A stretch of 64,000 bases of DNA from Pseudomonas spelaei (GCF_009724245.1 NZ_WNNK01000010.1:124001-188000), one strand, 5' to 3'. Counted from the first letter of the stretch, positions 28,707 to 36,912 are shown. Numbers and translations are program-made. Notes: generated by a model not told the origin, from the letters alone.

Positions 28707-28720
28707 TCGCAAGCATGCGA
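28707..28720. promoter_or_regulatory. Possible operator palindrome upstream of the sORF/HTH unit
   Basis: TCGCAAGCATGCGA is a 5-bp inverted repeat with a 4-base spacer, a common size for XRE-family repressor sites. It lies 44 bases before the 43-codon ORF and 100 bases from the start of the divergent exporter gene. A second imperfect palindrome (TACCGAAACCGGTA) lies about 50 bases to its left. No binding data; one could arise by chance. Confidence 0.3.
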
Positions 28721-28763
28721 GAAACTACGACACTGGATATGACCGACTAAAAGGGACCCATCC

Positions 28764-28895
28764 ATGTCCTTCACAACATCGCCAGCAGGTGGCGAGTGTG
28801 CAGGGTTCAAGACACGTGGCGGCGGGCAGGTTGTCTTTTTTGGCGGACAAAGAAATGACGTTCACCTAAAAGTGGGAACCGAAAACGCCGTATGA
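28764..28895 (+). CDS. Small ORF (43 codons) coupled to the HTH/NBR1 gene
   Basis: An ATG at 28764 with a plausible ribosome site (AAAGGGA, about 8 bases upstream) opens 43 codons with no stop, ending in TGA 28893-28895. The stop overlaps the ATG of the next gene (ATGA at 28892-28895). The product is polar and glycine-rich (residues 18-27 read RGGGQVVFFG), with no signal peptide or membrane helix. I do not recognise it. The overlap suggests a coupled leader peptide or a real small protein; chance remains possible. Confidence 0.45.
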   Translation: MSFTTSPAGGECAGFKTRGGGQVVFFGGQRNDVHLKVGTENAV

Positions 28896-29584
28896 ATATA
28901 AAAACGCGGGATACCCTCAGGGCACTGGTTGTGCGACGCAGCCGAGAGTTGGGCAAGCCTCTGACTACGTTGGCCAGGGAGGCAGGGATCTCCAGAACTT
29001 ACCTGTACGGTCTGGCGGGCGGCGCGTCCAAGGACCCATCGGTACGCACGCTGATCAAGCTGGCCAAGGCGTTGCAGGTTTCTCCTCTGTTGCTGTTTCG
29101 CTACTTTGCTGACCTGACAGGCGCGCCAGCAAATGCTTGCTCGATGGCGACGACCAATCGGGCTGTAGGTATTAATGATCCGGACGATGTTGCGGTGTTC
29201 AATGCCGATGTCACTACGCCCGATCAAACGGTTGTGTTGCCAGGGGAAGTTTTTCAGAAAACCTGGGAAATTCAGAATCTGGGCACACGACCCTGGCGCG
29301 GACGACGATTGGTGCGTGTAGACGGGGAATATGTGATTGCCCGCCGTGCTGATGCACAAGGCCAGTTGGAGGTCGTGATGGATACTCATCTGCGTAGCCT
29401 GCACAACGAGCTCCCCATTGCCGATACCCTGCCGGGTCAGCCCGTGCACATCAGCGTGGAGTTTGCAGCGCCCAGGGAGACTTGCACGGTGGCGTCAATC
29501 TGGAGAATCGAGGATGCGCAGGGGAAACCCTGTTATGGGCCTGCGTTCATTTTGCATGTGGTGGTTAACGTTATGGCGCGTTGA
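28892..29584 (+). CDS. XRE helix-turn-helix fused to an NBR1-type Ig-like domain
   Basis: The 230-residue protein has an N-terminal XRE/Cro helix-turn-helix (about residues 6-72: LGKPLTTLAREAGISRTYLYGLAGG, VRTLIKLAKALQVSP) and a C-terminal domain (about 105-230) resembling the Ig-like domain of the autophagy receptor NBR1, with FQKTWEIQNLGTRPWRG, LPGQPVHISVEFAAPRE and a final SIWRIEDAQGKPCYGPAF. There is no signal peptide, so it is probably cytoplasmic and DNA-binding. What the Ig-like part binds is unknown. Upstream is the coupled 43-codon ORF. No close functional neighbour explains it. Confidence 0.75.
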   Translation: MNIKTRDTLRALVVRRSRELGKPLTTLAREAGISRTYLYGLAGGASKDPSVRTLIKLAKALQVSPLLLFRYFADLTGAPANACSMATTNRAVGINDPDDVAVFNADVTTPDQTVVLPGEVFQKTWEIQNLGTRPWRGRRLVRVDGEYVIARRADAQGQLEVVMDTHLRSLHNELPIADTLPGQPVHISVEFAAPRETCTVASIWRIEDAQGKPCYGPAFILHVVVNVMAR

Positions 29585-29705
29585 GCGCTCGGTCGGATTT
29601 TTCCTGCAACTTCTCGCGCTGTGCATGAACTTGTTGTGCCCTGTGATCGCGCCTAGTCTTCGTCCGTCATCGCAATAGCGCTGGCTCGGGCGTGCAAGCC
29701 TGACA

Positions 29706-29767
29706 AATCTGTTTAGGGCGTCATAGACGCCCGAGCTCTCCGGGCGTTCCTTACTAATCTGTTTAGG
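29706..29767. repeat. 12-bp direct repeats around a hairpin, upstream of the DUF6124-like gene
   Basis: AATCTGTTTAGG occurs exactly at 29706-29717 and again at 29756-29767, 50 bases apart. Between them GGGCGTC and GACGCCC form a hairpin (about 29716-29732), and CGGGCGTTCC follows. The second copy ends 11 bases before the start codon at 29779, so the repeats could be regulator sites or an RNA element acting on that gene's ribosome site. Confidence 0.5.
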
Positions 29768-29778
29768 AATCGCACCTC

Positions 29779-30021
29779 ATGCGTAAATCCATATCTCCTC
29801 CAACTACGCTGTTCACCGTGAACCCTTACCAAAACACTGAAGCCCTGTTGGCCAGCGCCTCAGAAGCGTTTGCTTCGCTTAATGCGTTGGCCTCTAACTT
29901 GGCCTTTGAATTGGAAGGCTCGCAGCGTGGCGTAGTGTTGGCGATTCAGCAGATGAGTGAGCTGGGGCAGTTGTTGGTGGATCAGGCACTGGAACAGGTG
30001 GCTCCATCGTCTGTTCCATAA
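29779..30021 (+). CDS. Short DUF6124/DUF3077-like protein
   Basis: The 80-residue protein reads LFTVNPYQNTEALLASASEAFASLNALASNLAFELEGSQRGVVLAIQQMSELGQLLVDQALEQ in its core, a pattern seen in small Pseudomonas-specific helical proteins (DUF6124, related to DUF3077). These families have no known function and often occur singly in accessory regions. This copy lacks the longer charged N-terminal half usual for DUF6124. It is predicted to be two or three helices with no membrane segment. The downstream gap holds the MITE-like element. Confidence 0.6.
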   Translation: MRKSISPPTTLFTVNPYQNTEALLASASEAFASLNALASNLAFELEGSQRGVVLAIQQMSELGQLLVDQALEQVAPSSVP

Positions 30022-30103
30022 AAATGGATCGGTCCCAAATAGGGACTGATCGTTCCCATTTTGGGACTGCTGCGCACGTTTGCACGAACACCGCCGCTCC
30101 CAC

Positions 30104-30379
30104 ACTTAAAGTCAGCCCTTTCAAGGTCTTTGAAAAGCCCGTCGCATTAGGCCAGGAATGAAGATCTAACCGACGACGTAAAACCCTTGTGGGAGTTGTC
30201 GAGCTTTAGCGAGGCTGCGATGACGTCGGCACAGCCAACATTGAGGGTGCCTGACCCACCGCTATCGCAGCCTCGCTAAAGCTCGACAACTCCCACAGTT
30301 GATCTTCACTGGCCTGAGCTGGATGTTTCAACCGTATTTGGCTGCACTCTCAAAGACCTTGAAAGGGCTGACACTTAAA
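30104..30379. mobile_element. MITE-like element with 23-bp terminal inverted repeats and 7-bp target duplication
   Basis: A perfect 23-bp inverted repeat bounds a 262-bp segment: 30111-30133 begins GTCAGCCCTTTCAAGG and 30350-30372 ends CCTTGAAAGGGCTGAC. Directly outside, ACTTAAA occurs on both sides (30104-30110 and 30373-30379), as a target-site duplication would. Inside, further arms pair: AGGCCAG(GAA)TGAAGATC at 30149-30166 with GATCTTCACTGGCCT at 30301-30315, and a perfect 34-bp pair at the centre. There is no room for a transposase. Mobilised in trans, if at all. Confidence 0.65.
30188..30297. repeat. Perfect 34-bp inverted repeat (REP-like) inside the MITE-like element
   Basis: The arm at 30188-30221 (TGTGGGAGTTGTCGAGCTTT...) is exactly matched by 30264-30297 in reverse complement, with a 42-base loop. 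The GTGGGAGTTGTCGAGC sequence differs from the GTGGGAGC(T/C)GGC class elsewhere in the window, so this is a third repeat group. It could be an older REP carried by the larger element or its functional core. Confidence 0.85.
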
Positions 30380-30514
30380 TTGCGTTGAGTCCGAGCCTCG
30401 CGTTTGCTGGCAAACCATTACTCCAATCGTAACGGTTCGCTGCCCAGCTTGATTGATGCCCTCCCAATACCCTCCTAAGGTACAGCCCACGACAGCAAAT
30501 CCCGTGGAGCGACC
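30380..30514 (+). promoter_or_regulatory. Leader region of the malonate (mdc) operon
   Basis: These 135 bases between the right end of the MITE-like element and mdcA must contain the operon promoter unless it lies further left inside the element. I see no strong sigma-70 pair. An MdcR (LysR) site would be expected here by analogy, and a TTTGCTGGCAAA palindrome (30402-30413) is one candidate. This is inference from position. Confidence 0.3.
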
Positions 30515-32182
30515 ATGACAACAACTTCCCCCGACTCGCGCTGGACGCGGCGGCGCGACGAGAAGCAGCGCAGGCTGGCGCGAGTAGCGTCGTTCGCCAA
30601 TGGTGCCGTGTTGCCCAGCGACCGTATCGTCGAGGCCCTGGAAGCGCTGATCCTCCCCGGCGACCGCGTGGTACTGGAGGGCAACAACCAGAAGCAGGCC
30701 GATTTCCTCTCGCGCTCCCTGGCCAAGGCCGATCCCGCCAAGCTCCACGATTTGCACATGATCATGCCCAGTGTTGGCCGTTCCGAGCACCTGGACCTGT
30801 TTGAAAAGGGCATCGCCCGCAAGCTGGACTTTTCCTTCGCCGGCACCCAATCCCTGCGCATCAGCCAGTTACTGGAAGACGGCCTGCTGGAAATCGGTGC
30901 GATTCACACCTACATCGAACTCTACGCGCGGCTGGTGGTGGACCTGATCCCCAACGTGGTGTTGTCTGCCGGTTTCATGGCTGACCGTGCCGGCAATATC
31001 TACACCGGGCCCAGCACCGAAGACACGCCAGCCTTGATCGAACCAGCAGCCTTCAGCGATGGGATCGTGATCGTCCAGGTCAATCAGTTGGTGGATGACG
31101 TCAGCGACTTGCCTCGCGTGGATATCCCGGCCTCCTGGGTCGACTTCGTGGTGGTCGCCGACAAACCCTTCTACATCGAACCGCTGTTCACCCGCGACCC
31201 CCGGCACATCAAGCCAGTGCATGTGTTGATGGCGATGATGGCGATCCGTGGCATCTACGAAAAACACAACGTCCAATCCCTCAATCACGGCATCGGTTTC
31301 AACACTGCCGCCATCGAGTTGATCCTGCCGACCTATGGCGAATCTCTCGGACTTAAGGGCAAGATTTGCCGCAACTGGACCCTCAACCCCCATCCCACCC
31401 TGATCCCCGCCATTGAAAGCGGCTGGGTCGAAAGCGTGCATTGTTTCGGCACCGAACTGGGCATGGAAAATTACATCGCTGCTCGTCCGGATGTGTTCTT
31501 CACCGGCCGCGACGGCTCCCTGCGTTCCAACCGGATGTTCTGCCAACTGGCCGGCCAATACGCGGTGGACCTGTTTATCGGCGCCACCTTGCAGGTCGAC
31601 GGCGACGGCCATTCCTCCACCGTAACCCGTGGCCGCCTCGCCGGTTTTGGGGGAGCGCCGAACATGGGCCACGACCCGCGTGGTCGCCGCCATGGCACAC
31701 CGGCTTGGCTCGACATGCGCCACGACGACGCCCCCGAAGCCTTGCTCGAACGCGGCAAGAAGCTGGTGGTGCAAATGGTCGAGACTTTCCAGGAGGGTGG
31801 TAAACCGACCTTCGTCGAAACCCTTGACGCGGTGGAAGTGGCGCGCAAAAGCGGCATGCCCCTGGCGCCGATCATGATCTATGGCGACGACGTCACCCAC
31901 CTGCTCACCGAAGAAGGCATTGCCTACCTGTACAAGGCCCGGTCCCTGGAAGAACGCCAGGCGATGATCGCCGCCGTGGCCGGGGTGACGGCCATCGGCA
32001 TGCGCCACAACCCCAAGGACACCGCGCGTATGCGCCGCGAGGGTTTGATCGCCTTGCCCGAAGACCTCGGCATCCGCCGCACCGACGCCACCCGCGAGCT
32101 GCTGGCGGCCAAGAGCGTGGCCGATCTGGTGGAGTGGTCCGGTGGCTTGTACAACCCGCCCGCCAAGTTCAGGAGCTGGTAA
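30515..32182 (+). CDS. mdcA: Malonate decarboxylase subunit alpha MdcA
   Basis: MdcA is the transferase subunit that swaps acetyl for malonyl on the acyl carrier protein MdcC. The 555-residue length and motifs fit the family: a long CoA-transferase-like chain with VVLEGNNQKQADFLSRSLAK, NVVLSAGFMADRAGNIYTGPSTEDTP, SLNHGIGFNTAAIELILPTYGE, and GFGGAPNMGHDPRGRRHGTPAWL. It starts the mdc operon and is followed directly by mdcB (stop and next ATG adjacent). Cytoplasmic; part of the soluble, biotin-independent decarboxylase. Confidence 0.95.
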   Translation: MTTTSPDSRWTRRRDEKQRRLARVASFANGAVLPSDRIVEALEALILPGDRVVLEGNNQKQADFLSRSLAKADPAKLHDLHMIMPSVGRSEHLDLFEKGIARKLDFSFAGTQSLRISQLLEDGLLEIGAIHTYIELYARLVVDLIPNVVLSAGFMADRAGNIYTGPSTEDTPALIEPAAFSDGIVIVQVNQLVDDVSDLPRVDIPASWVDFVVVADKPFYIEPLFTRDPRHIKPVHVLMAMMAIRGIYEKHNVQSLNHGIGFNTAAIELILPTYGESLGLKGKICRNWTLNPHPTLIPAIESGWVESVHCFGTELGMENYIAARPDVFFTGRDGSLRSNRMFCQLAGQYAVDLFIGATLQVDGDGHSSTVTRGRLAGFGGAPNMGHDPRGRRHGTPAWLDMRHDDAPEALLERGKKLVVQMVETFQEGGKPTFVETLDAVEVARKSGMPLAPIMIYGDDVTHLLTEEGIAYLYKARSLEERQAMIAAVAGVTAIGMRHNPKDTARMRREGLIALPEDLGIRRTDATRELLAAKSVADLVEWSGGLYNPPAKFRSW

Positions 32183-33031
32183 ATGCACGCACTCAAATTG
32201 TACAAACTGACATTGGCCGAGCGCCTGGCTGACCTGGCGGTAGATGCGTTGATCGATGAAGCCGACCTGTCACCCAAGCCAGCCCTGGTGGACCGCCGTG
32301 GCAACGGTGCTCACAGTGATTTGCACCTGGGCCTGATGCATGCGTCGGCGCTGTCGTTGTGGCCGGCGTTCAAAGAGATGGCTGAAGTGGCCATCGAATG
32401 GGGTCAAATCGGTTTGCCGTTGCGCGAGGCGCTTGGGCGAATCGGCCGTGAGGGCGAGCAGGCAATGCTCACCACTACGGGTGGGGTGAATACTCATCGA
32501 GGCGCGATCTGGGCCCTCGGATTATTGGTTGCTGCTGCTGCGCTGGAACCCGAATCCACTGGCGCTGGCGCGGTAGCGTTACGTGCCGCACGGTTGGCCT
32601 TGCTCAACGATTGCCATGCCCCTCAACCACTCAGCCACGGTGCTCAAGTCGCCCAACGTTATGGCGCACGCGGTGCTCGTGAAGAAGCGCAACTGGGTTT
32701 CCCCTCGGTGCTGCAACGCGGCCTGCCACAACTGAAAAAAAGCCGCCTGCAACACCACGGCGAACAGAACGCCCGCCTCGACGCCTTGCTGGCGATCATG
32801 ACCGACCTGGCTGACACCTGCGTGCTCTACCGCGCAGGCCTGGAAGGGTTGCTGGCCATGCAGCAAGGCGCCCAAGCGGTGCTGGATGCTGGCGGCAGTG
32901 CGAGCCTCGCCGGCCGCCGTCAGCTGCATGAACTGGACCAGCAACTGCTCGCCCTGAATGCCTCCCCCGGTGGCGCCGCCGATCTGTTGGCCGCCTGCCT
33001 GTTTCTCGACCGCATCGACGGAGCGTCTTGA
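32183..33031 (+). CDS. mdcB: Triphosphoribosyl-dephospho-CoA synthase MdcB
   Basis: MdcB makes 2'-(5''-triphosphoribosyl)-3'-dephospho-CoA, the precursor of the MdcC prosthetic group, from ATP and dephospho-CoA. The 282-residue protein has the CitG/MdcB marks: [28 protein letters not shown] (about residues 31-58), [23 protein letters not shown], and [18 protein letters not shown]. It begins one base after the mdcA stop and its own stop overlaps mdcC by one base (TGATG). Confidence 0.94.
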   Translation: MHALKLYKLTLAERLADLAVDALIDEADLSPKPALVDRRGNGAHSDLHLGLMHASALSLWPAFKEMAEVAIEWGQIGLPLREALGRIGREGEQAMLTTTGGVNTHRGAIWALGLLVAAAALEPESTGAGAVALRAARLALLNDCHAPQPLSHGAQVAQRYGARGAREEAQLGFPSVLQRGLPQLKKSRLQHHGEQNARLDALLAIMTDLADTCVLYRAGLEGLLAMQQGAQAVLDAGGSASLAGRRQLHELDQQLLALNASPGGAADLLAACLFLDRIDGAS

Positions 33032-33330
33032 TGGAAACCTTATCCTTTGAATTCCCCGCCGGGCAGCCGGCCAAGGGCCGGGCGTTGGTGGGTTGCGTCG
33101 GCTCGGGTGACCTGGAAGTGCTGCTGGAACCGGGCACTGCCGGGACGCTGATCATCCAGGTGCAGACCTCGGTCAATGGCGCACAACAACGGTGGCAGCA
33201 CCTGTTTGAGCGGATCTTCCAGGAGCAGACGCCGCCTGCGTTGAACATCGATATCCACGACTTCGGTGCCACGCCAGGTGTGGTGCGTTTGCGGCTGGAG
33301 CAAGGCTTCGAGGAGATCGGTCATGACTGA
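33031..33330 (+). CDS. mdcC: Malonate decarboxylase acyl carrier protein MdcC
   Basis: MdcC carries acetyl/malonyl groups on a phosphoribosyl-dephospho-CoA arm. The 99-residue protein contains the attachment site in LVGCVGSGDLEVLLEP, where Ser25 matches the modified serine known in the family. A TTG three bases upstream is in frame, but the ATG at 33031 overlaps the mdcB stop and gives the usual length. The 3' end overlaps mdcD by 8 bases. Confidence 0.93.
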   Translation: METLSFEFPAGQPAKGRALVGCVGSGDLEVLLEPGTAGTLIIQVQTSVNGAQQRWQHLFERIFQEQTPPALNIDIHDFGATPGVVRLRLEQGFEEIGHD

Positions 33331-34165
33331 CTTGCTCAATAAACACAGCTTCGTCGAACTCGGCGCCCGGCAGCGTGCCAAGGCCTTGCTCGACAAAGGC
33401 AGCTTTCGCGAGTTGATCGATCCGTTCCAGCGCGTGATGTCGCCGTGGCTGAGTCGCCAGGGCGTGGTGCCTCAAGCAGATGACGGTGTTGTGATCGCCA
33501 AGGGCGCCATTGCCGGCTTGCCCGTTGTGATCGCCGCGATTGAAGGCAATTTCCAGGGCGGCAGTCTCGGTGAAGTGGGCGGGGCGAAAATTGCCGGCGC
33601 CCTGGAGCTGGCTGCCGAGGACAACCGCAACGGCATTCCCACCCGCGCTGTGCTGCTGTTGGAAACCGGCGGTGTGCGCCTGCAGGAAGCCAATCTTGGT
33701 TTGGCCGCGATTGCTGATATCCACGCAGCGATTGTCGACCTGCGCCAATACCAGCCGGTGATCGGCGTGGTGGCAGGCAGCGTGGGTTGTTTCGGCGGTA
33801 TGTCGATTGCTGCAGGACTGTGCAGTTACCTGTTGGTGACGCGCGAAGCTCGCCTTGGCCTGAATGGCCCGCAAGTGATCGAACAGGAAGCCGGCCTTGA
33901 AGAATACGACTCCCGCGACCGGCCTTTTATCTGGAGCCTGACCGGTGGCGAACAACGCTTTGCCAGCGGTTTGGCTGACCGTTATGTGGCGGACGATGTG
34001 GCGCAGATTCAGCAGCAAGTCACTGAGTTACTGCAACAAGGCTTGCCGGTAAAACAGCGCAGTCGTCAGGCGCAACACTATCTGCAACGCTTGGCTGTAC
34101 TGGACGCCGAACCGCAAATCGAACCGGCGACGGTCCGCGATCTGTATCAGGGAGAACGCTCATGA
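33323..34165 (+). CDS. mdcD: Malonate decarboxylase subunit beta MdcD
   Basis: MdcD, with MdcE, decarboxylates malonyl-S-ACP to acetyl-S-ACP. The 280-residue protein has a crotonase/carboxyltransferase fold, with VVIAAIEGNFQGGSLGEVGGAKIAGALELA, GVVAGSVGCFGGMSIAAGLCSYLL and GLNGPQVIEQEAG as family marks. The ATG at 33323 lies within the end of mdcC, an 8-base overlap. Its stop overlaps mdcE by 4 bases (ATGA). Confidence 0.95.
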   Translation: MTDLLNKHSFVELGARQRAKALLDKGSFRELIDPFQRVMSPWLSRQGVVPQADDGVVIAKGAIAGLPVVIAAIEGNFQGGSLGEVGGAKIAGALELAAEDNRNGIPTRAVLLLETGGVRLQEANLGLAAIADIHAAIVDLRQYQPVIGVVAGSVGCFGGMSIAAGLCSYLLVTREARLGLNGPQVIEQEAGLEEYDSRDRPFIWSLTGGEQRFASGLADRYVADDVAQIQQQVTELLQQGLPVKQRSRQAQHYLQRLAVLDAEPQIEPATVRDLYQGERS

Positions 34166-34938
34166 GAGGGTTGCAGTGGTTCAACGCATTGAGTGCGGGT
34201 GCAACGACGGTAAGTGGTTTGCCGAACTCCTTGAAGGTTGCCGATGGCGTGCTCGGTGATCAACCCGTGCGCTTCATCGCCGTGGTCACCGACCCGCACA
34301 ATCGCTTCCCGCGTGCGCGAAATGGCGAAGTCGGTTTGCTCGAAGGTTGGGGCTTGGCCAAGGCGGTCGATGAAGTGATCGAAACCGGTGACAAACGCCC
34401 GCTGATTGCCATCGTCGATGTCCCCAGCCAGGCTTATGGTCGTCGTGAAGAAGCGTTGGGCATTCATCAGGCCTTGGCCGCTGCCGCTGACAGTTATGCC
34501 CGCGCACGATTGGCCGGGCACCCGGTGATTGCGCTGCTGGTGGGCAAGGCCATGTCCGGTGCATTTCTGGCCCACGGCTATCAGGCCAACCGCCTGATCG
34601 CCCTGCGCGATCCCGGGGTGATGGTCCATGCGATGGGCAAGGCTTCGGCGGCGCGTGTGACCTTGCGCAGCATTGAAGAACTCGAAGCCCTGGCCGCCAG
34701 CGTGCCGCCCATGGCGTATGACATCGACAGTTTTGCCAGCCTGGGCTTGCTCTGGGAAACGCTGACGGTCAGTCAGATTGAACAACCGACGAGGGAAGAT
34801 TTGGCGCGTGTGAGCGACTGCCTGGTGCAGGCCATCAAGGATGTGCAAGCTGGTGGTGTTGATTTGAGTGGTCGCCTGGGCGCCGCCAATCGTGCCGCGT
34901 CGGCGCATGTGCGTCAGTTGCTGCGGGAGCAATGGTGA
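34162..34938 (+). CDS. mdcE: Malonate decarboxylase subunit gamma MdcE
   Basis: MdcE is the partner of MdcD in the decarboxylase core. The 258-residue protein has a carboxyltransferase-like fold; visible marks are IAIVDVPSQAYGRREEALGIHQALAA, GHPVIALLVGKAMSGAFLAHGYQANRLIAL and VMVHAMGKASAARVT. It overlaps mdcD by 4 bases and mdcG by up to 7, so the three are translationally coupled. Confidence 0.95.
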   Translation: MRGLQWFNALSAGATTVSGLPNSLKVADGVLGDQPVRFIAVVTDPHNRFPRARNGEVGLLEGWGLAKAVDEVIETGDKRPLIAIVDVPSQAYGRREEALGIHQALAAAADSYARARLAGHPVIALLVGKAMSGAFLAHGYQANRLIALRDPGVMVHAMGKASAARVTLRSIEELEALAASVPPMAYDIDSFASLGLLWETLTVSQIEQPTREDLARVSDCLVQAIKDVQAGGVDLSGRLGAANRAASAHVRQLLREQW

Positions 34939-35528
34939 ACGCCCACGATTTGCTCTGGGGCATGACCCCGGCGCATGCGCCCGCTGATGCGCCCGCGTGG
35001 GTGCTGGAGGCGCTGAGTGCCGGGCATCCCGTAGTGGTTCGGCGTGCTATTGCACAGGCCGGGCATGTGGCGGTGGGCGTGCGTGGGCGTTTGCGCGAGC
35101 AGCGTTTCGCCGCTGTGATGCCGATGGCAGCAGTGCAGCGACGCGTGGTGCCGGAGGCGCTATGCGATGTGATATCGCCACGGAATTTGCCGGCGTTGCA
35201 GGCGCTCGATCAACTGCGGCCGGTGCTGGCGCGAGAAAATTGGGGCGTCACCGGCAGTGCCGGTTTTGAGCTGGCCAGCGGCATTGAAGCGCTGCATGGC
35301 GCGAGTGATCTGGATTTGATTCTGCGCACGCCCACGCGGTTTGATCGAGGTGATGCAGAGGATCTGCTGGCGATACTGGACACGGCGGTGTGCGCCGTGG
35401 ACCTGCAATTGCAAACCCCGTTTGGCGCCGTGGCCTTGCGCGAATGGGCCTGCCCATCACGTCGGGTGTTGCTGAAAAACGCCAGCGGTGCGCAGTTGGT
35501 GCTGGACCCCTGGCAGGCCTTGGTATGA
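34932..35528 (+). CDS. mdcG: Phosphoribosyl-dephospho-CoA transferase MdcG
   Basis: MdcG attaches the prosthetic group made by MdcB to MdcC. The 198-residue protein has a nucleotidyltransferase-like core: NWGVTGSAGFELASGIEALHGASDLDLILR, with the G-S and D-x-D residues expected for metal and nucleotide binding, then VDLQLQTPFGAVALREWA. Start may be the ATG at 34932 or the GTG at 34935. Stop overlaps mdcH by 4 bases. Confidence 0.92.
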   Translation: MVNAHDLLWGMTPAHAPADAPAWVLEALSAGHPVVVRRAIAQAGHVAVGVRGRLREQRFAAVMPMAAVQRRVVPEALCDVISPRNLPALQALDQLRPVLARENWGVTGSAGFELASGIEALHGASDLDLILRTPTRFDRGDAEDLLAILDTAVCAVDLQLQTPFGAVALREWACPSRRVLLKNASGAQLVLDPWQALV

Positions 35529-36430
35529 GCAGCCTTCTGGTGTTTCCGGGGCAGGGCGCCCAGCGTGTGGGCATGCTCCAACACTGGCCTCGCCCGATCC
35601 TGGACGAGGCCAGTGCCGCCCTCAATGAAGATGTGCTGACGCTCGACTCACCCGAGTCACTGGTTTCAACTCGCGCCGTGCAGCTATGCCTGCTGATCGC
35701 CGGCGTTGCCGGTGCGCGTTTGCTGGAACACACGCCGGACTACGTTGCGGGCCTCTCTATTGGAGCCTATCCGGCGGCGGTGATCGCAGGCTCCCTGGCC
35801 TTTGCCGACGCGCTCAAGCTGGTCAGCTTGCGCGGTGAGCTGATGCAGCAAGCGTATCCCCAGGGCTATGGCATGACCGCGATCATCGGCCTGGAATTGA
35901 ATGTTGTCGAAGACCTGATCGCCCAGGTTCACACCCCACAAACCCCTGTTTACCTGGCCAATATCAACGCCGATAACCAGACCGTGATTGCCGGCAGCAA
36001 TGAGGCGATGAAGGCCGTGGCGAATCTTGTTCGAGGGACTGGCGTTGCCAAACGCCTGGCCGTCAGTGTGCCGTCCCACTGTGCGCTATTGGAAAAACCT
36101 GCCGAAGCGCTGGCCGAGGCATTCGCTCAGGTTCCGCTGAAAATCCCGGCCATCACTTACCTGAGCAGCACCCGCGCTCGCCCCGTTCGCGACGTTGAAC
36201 AACTGCGCGATGACCTGGCCTTCAACATGTGCCGCATCGTCGACTGGCGCGGCACGGTGCAAAGCGCCTACGAGCGCGGCGTACGGCTGCAGATCGAACT
36301 CCCCCCGGGCGCGGTGCTCAGCGGCCTGGCGCGACGGGTGTTTGAGCAAGGCACGGTGACCGCCTTCGAAGGCGCACGACTGGACACCTTGCAGGCACTG
36401 CTGCGAGAGGAGGGACACCGCCACCGATAA
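35525..36430 (+). CDS. mdcH: Malonyl-CoA:ACP acyltransferase MdcH
   Basis: MdcH loads malonyl onto the activated MdcC to start the cycle. The 301-residue protein is a FabD-like acyltransferase: LLVFPGQGAQRVGML at the start, the nucleophile motif GLSIGAYPAAVIAG (serine in G-L-S-I-G, about residue 76), the arginine in VSLRGELMQ, and VPSHCALLEKPAE with the histidine. The start at 35525 overlaps the mdcG stop (ATGA); a longer frame inside mdcG is not used. Confidence 0.94.
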   Translation: MSSLLVFPGQGAQRVGMLQHWPRPILDEASAALNEDVLTLDSPESLVSTRAVQLCLLIAGVAGARLLEHTPDYVAGLSIGAYPAAVIAGSLAFADALKLVSLRGELMQQAYPQGYGMTAIIGLELNVVEDLIAQVHTPQTPVYLANINADNQTVIAGSNEAMKAVANLVRGTGVAKRLAVSVPSHCALLEKPAEALAEAFAQVPLKIPAITYLSSTRARPVRDVEQLRDDLAFNMCRIVDWRGTVQSAYERGVRLQIELPPGAVLSGLARRVFEQGTVTAFEGARLDTLQALLREEGHRHR

Positions 36431-36497
36431 CGCTCGACCCAAGGCTTTCGAAGCACAAAAACAACAATTTCGATGAAGCACTTTGAGGACAACCATC

Positions 36498-36911
36498 ATG
36501 ATTATTTACGGTGTGGCGTTGCTGGCGATCTGTACGCTGGCAGGCGTGATTATGGGCGACCTGCTCGGCGTTCTGCTGGGGGTCAAGTCCAATGTCGGCG
36601 GCGTGGGGATCGCGATGATCCTGCTGATTTGCGCGCGGCTATGGATGCAGAAACGCGGCGGCATGACCAAGGATTGCGAGATGGGCGTCGGCTTCTGGGG
36701 CGCAATGTATATCCCGGTGGTGGTGGCGATGGCGGCGCAACAGAACGTGGTTACCGCGTTGCACGGCGGCCCGGTGGCGGTGCTGGCGGCCATCGGTTCG
36801 GTGGTGATTTGCGGCTGCACCATTGCCCTGATCAGTCGCACCCACAAGGGTGAACCGCTGCCTGATGAAGATCCGCTGATACCGGCTTCACCTGTCGCGG
36901 GAGGTCGCTGA
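36498..36911 (+). CDS. madL: Malonate transporter subunit MadL
   Basis: MadL and MadM together take up malonate with sodium. The 137-residue protein has four membrane helices (about residues 2-22, 30-50, 65-90 and 95-118) and the family N-terminus MIIYGVALLAICTLAGVIMGDLLG. The ATG at 36498, with GAGGA upstream, is preferred over an earlier in-frame codon at 36483. It follows mdcH by 67 bases and precedes madM by one base. Confidence 0.93.
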   Translation: MIIYGVALLAICTLAGVIMGDLLGVLLGVKSNVGGVGIAMILLICARLWMQKRGGMTKDCEMGVGFWGAMYIPVVVAMAAQQNVVTALHGGPVAVLAAIGSVVICGCTIALISRTHKGEPLPDEDPLIPASPVAGGR

Positions 36912-36912
36912 T

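Noticed and set aside
30869..32188. 439-codon open frame on the minus strand
   Set aside because: Antisense of mdcA, which has clear motifs and operon overlaps.
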